Of a stretch of DNA of 6,432 nucleotides, positions 6,180 through 6,432 are shown one piece after another (within the stretch, counting starts at the first letter, position 1; every line of letters begins with the position of its first letter). Source of the DNA: Caldifarciminota bacterium (GTDB taxonomy: Bacteria; Hydrothermota; Tepidihabitantia; Tepidihabitantales; Tepidihabitantaceae); assembly GCA_016935295.1 (NCBI GenBank), contig JAFGRF010000277.1, positions 1-6,432 of the forward strand, read 5' to 3'. The translations under genes were made by a program, and so were the position numbers. The notes under the pieces were generated by a model. That model searched no databases and had not been told where the DNA came from. It saw only the letters and a list, made by a program, of their open reading frames with translations.

Positions 6180-6432
6180 CATTGTACCTCACATTCTTCG
6201 TCACAAAGTATCGGCAAATGTATCGTCAACTGAATGCTGAACTGCGTCGCGAACTGCGTCGGCAACTGAATCGTGAACTGTATATCAAACTGCGTCGGCC
6301 ATTCTACGCGGCATTCTACGACAAAACGCTCGCGCCATCGTACCTGAAATCGGACCCGTCATTGTTCGCGTCATCGTTCGGCGCATTGTACCGAAAAAAG
6401 TACGGGCCATTCGATGGTCCAATCTATCCTCA
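6180..6432. repeat. Degenerate 12-bp-period tandem array, 21 units, continues past window
   Basis: Cutting from 6180 every 12 bases gives 21 complete units to 6431 with no insertion or deletion. All 21 have A or C at position 1, A at position 2, C or G at position 5 and C or T at position 8; positions 10-12 are highly variable. Typical units are CATTCTACGCGG, CATTGTTCGCGT and AACTGCGTCGGC. Similar units cluster: six successive units from 6228 begin AACTG, units 6300 and 6312 share CATTCTACG, and those at 6360, 6372 and 6384 begin CATYG. This suggests growth by local duplication. Counted GC is 126 of 252 bases (50%), visibly lower than the genes to the left. There are no spacers between units, so it is not a CRISPR array. 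Its function is unknown. Confidence 0.9.

Larger units (their letters stand above)
5957..6432. other. Gene-free, repeat-rich region
   Basis: I find no credible coding region in these 476 bp. The short open frames on both strands lack recognised domains and run through repeats. Contents: a short patch of 12-bp-phase units (5976-6047), an imperfect long inverted repeat (6027-6105), unrecognised sequence (6106-6143), a second copy of the patch (6144-6179) and the 12-bp tandem array (6180 to the window end). If the next gene lies to the right, part of this may be its upstream region. Confidence 0.7.

Noticed and set aside
5919..6182. 87-codon minus-strand open frame starting ATG at 6182
   Set aside because: It runs through the repeat copies and the inverted repeat and ends just before the -35 box of the lamin-tail promoter. 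No ribosome site or domain is seen, so it is best explained by the repeats.
5908..6240. 110-codon plus-strand open frame across the intergenic region
   Set aside because: It starts within the promoter region of the opposite gene, crosses both repeat types and ends inside the array, with no recognisable protein features.
4622..6432. TGA recoded to an amino acid, which would open the minus-strand array frame
   Set aside because: The lamin-tail gene ends at TGA exactly where its C-terminal domain finishes, so TGA acts as a stop in this genome.
6180..6432. CRISPR array
   Set aside because: The period is 12 bp with no unique spacers between units, far shorter than any CRISPR repeat-spacer unit.

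Overview
The window is GC-rich bacterial DNA with three protein genes and a gene-free, repeat-rich right end. The gene content (a large C25 gingipain-type protease built like the type IX secretion sortase PorU, and a lamin-tail-domain surface protein ending in a FlgD-like Ig fold) points to the Bacteroidota/FCB superphylum in the broad sense. An uncultivated GC-rich lineage such as candidate division WOR-3 or a relative would fit. The taxonomy is inferred from domain style only; there is no marker gene here.

Layout: (1) 2-3610 (+) is the 3' part of a PorU-like C25 protease whose start lies left of the window. (2) 3752-4618 (+) is a membrane-anchored M23 (LytM-type) cell-wall peptidase with all metal ligands present, starting at TTG and with its own predicted promoter in the 141-bp gap. 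(3) 4622-5887 (-) is a secreted lamin-tail/CARDB-like/FlgD-like protein, convergent with gene 2 across only 3 bp. It has a near-consensus promoter (TTGACA, 17-bp spacer, TATCCT) placed so that transcription should begin at its GTG. (4) 5957-6432 has no credible gene. It holds a large imperfect inverted repeat (6027-6105), a duplicated segment on either side of it offset by exactly 168 bp, and an unbroken degenerate tandem array with an exact 12-bp period (6180-6432, 21 units, running off the window).

How the parts may work together: the three proteins all belong at the cell envelope. The PorU-like protease would process and attach type IX cargo at the outer membrane, the M23 enzyme would remodel peptidoglycan in the periplasm, and the lamin-tail protein looks like the kind of exported, multi-domain surface protein such a system handles. 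That link is inferred from architecture.

The most unusual signal is the 12-bp array. Positions 2, 5 and 8 of the unit obey strict base-class rules in all 21 copies. Read on the minus strand, it has the pattern of a four-residue repeat with a hydrophobic residue every fourth position, but TGA stops interrupt it. I do not recognise it.
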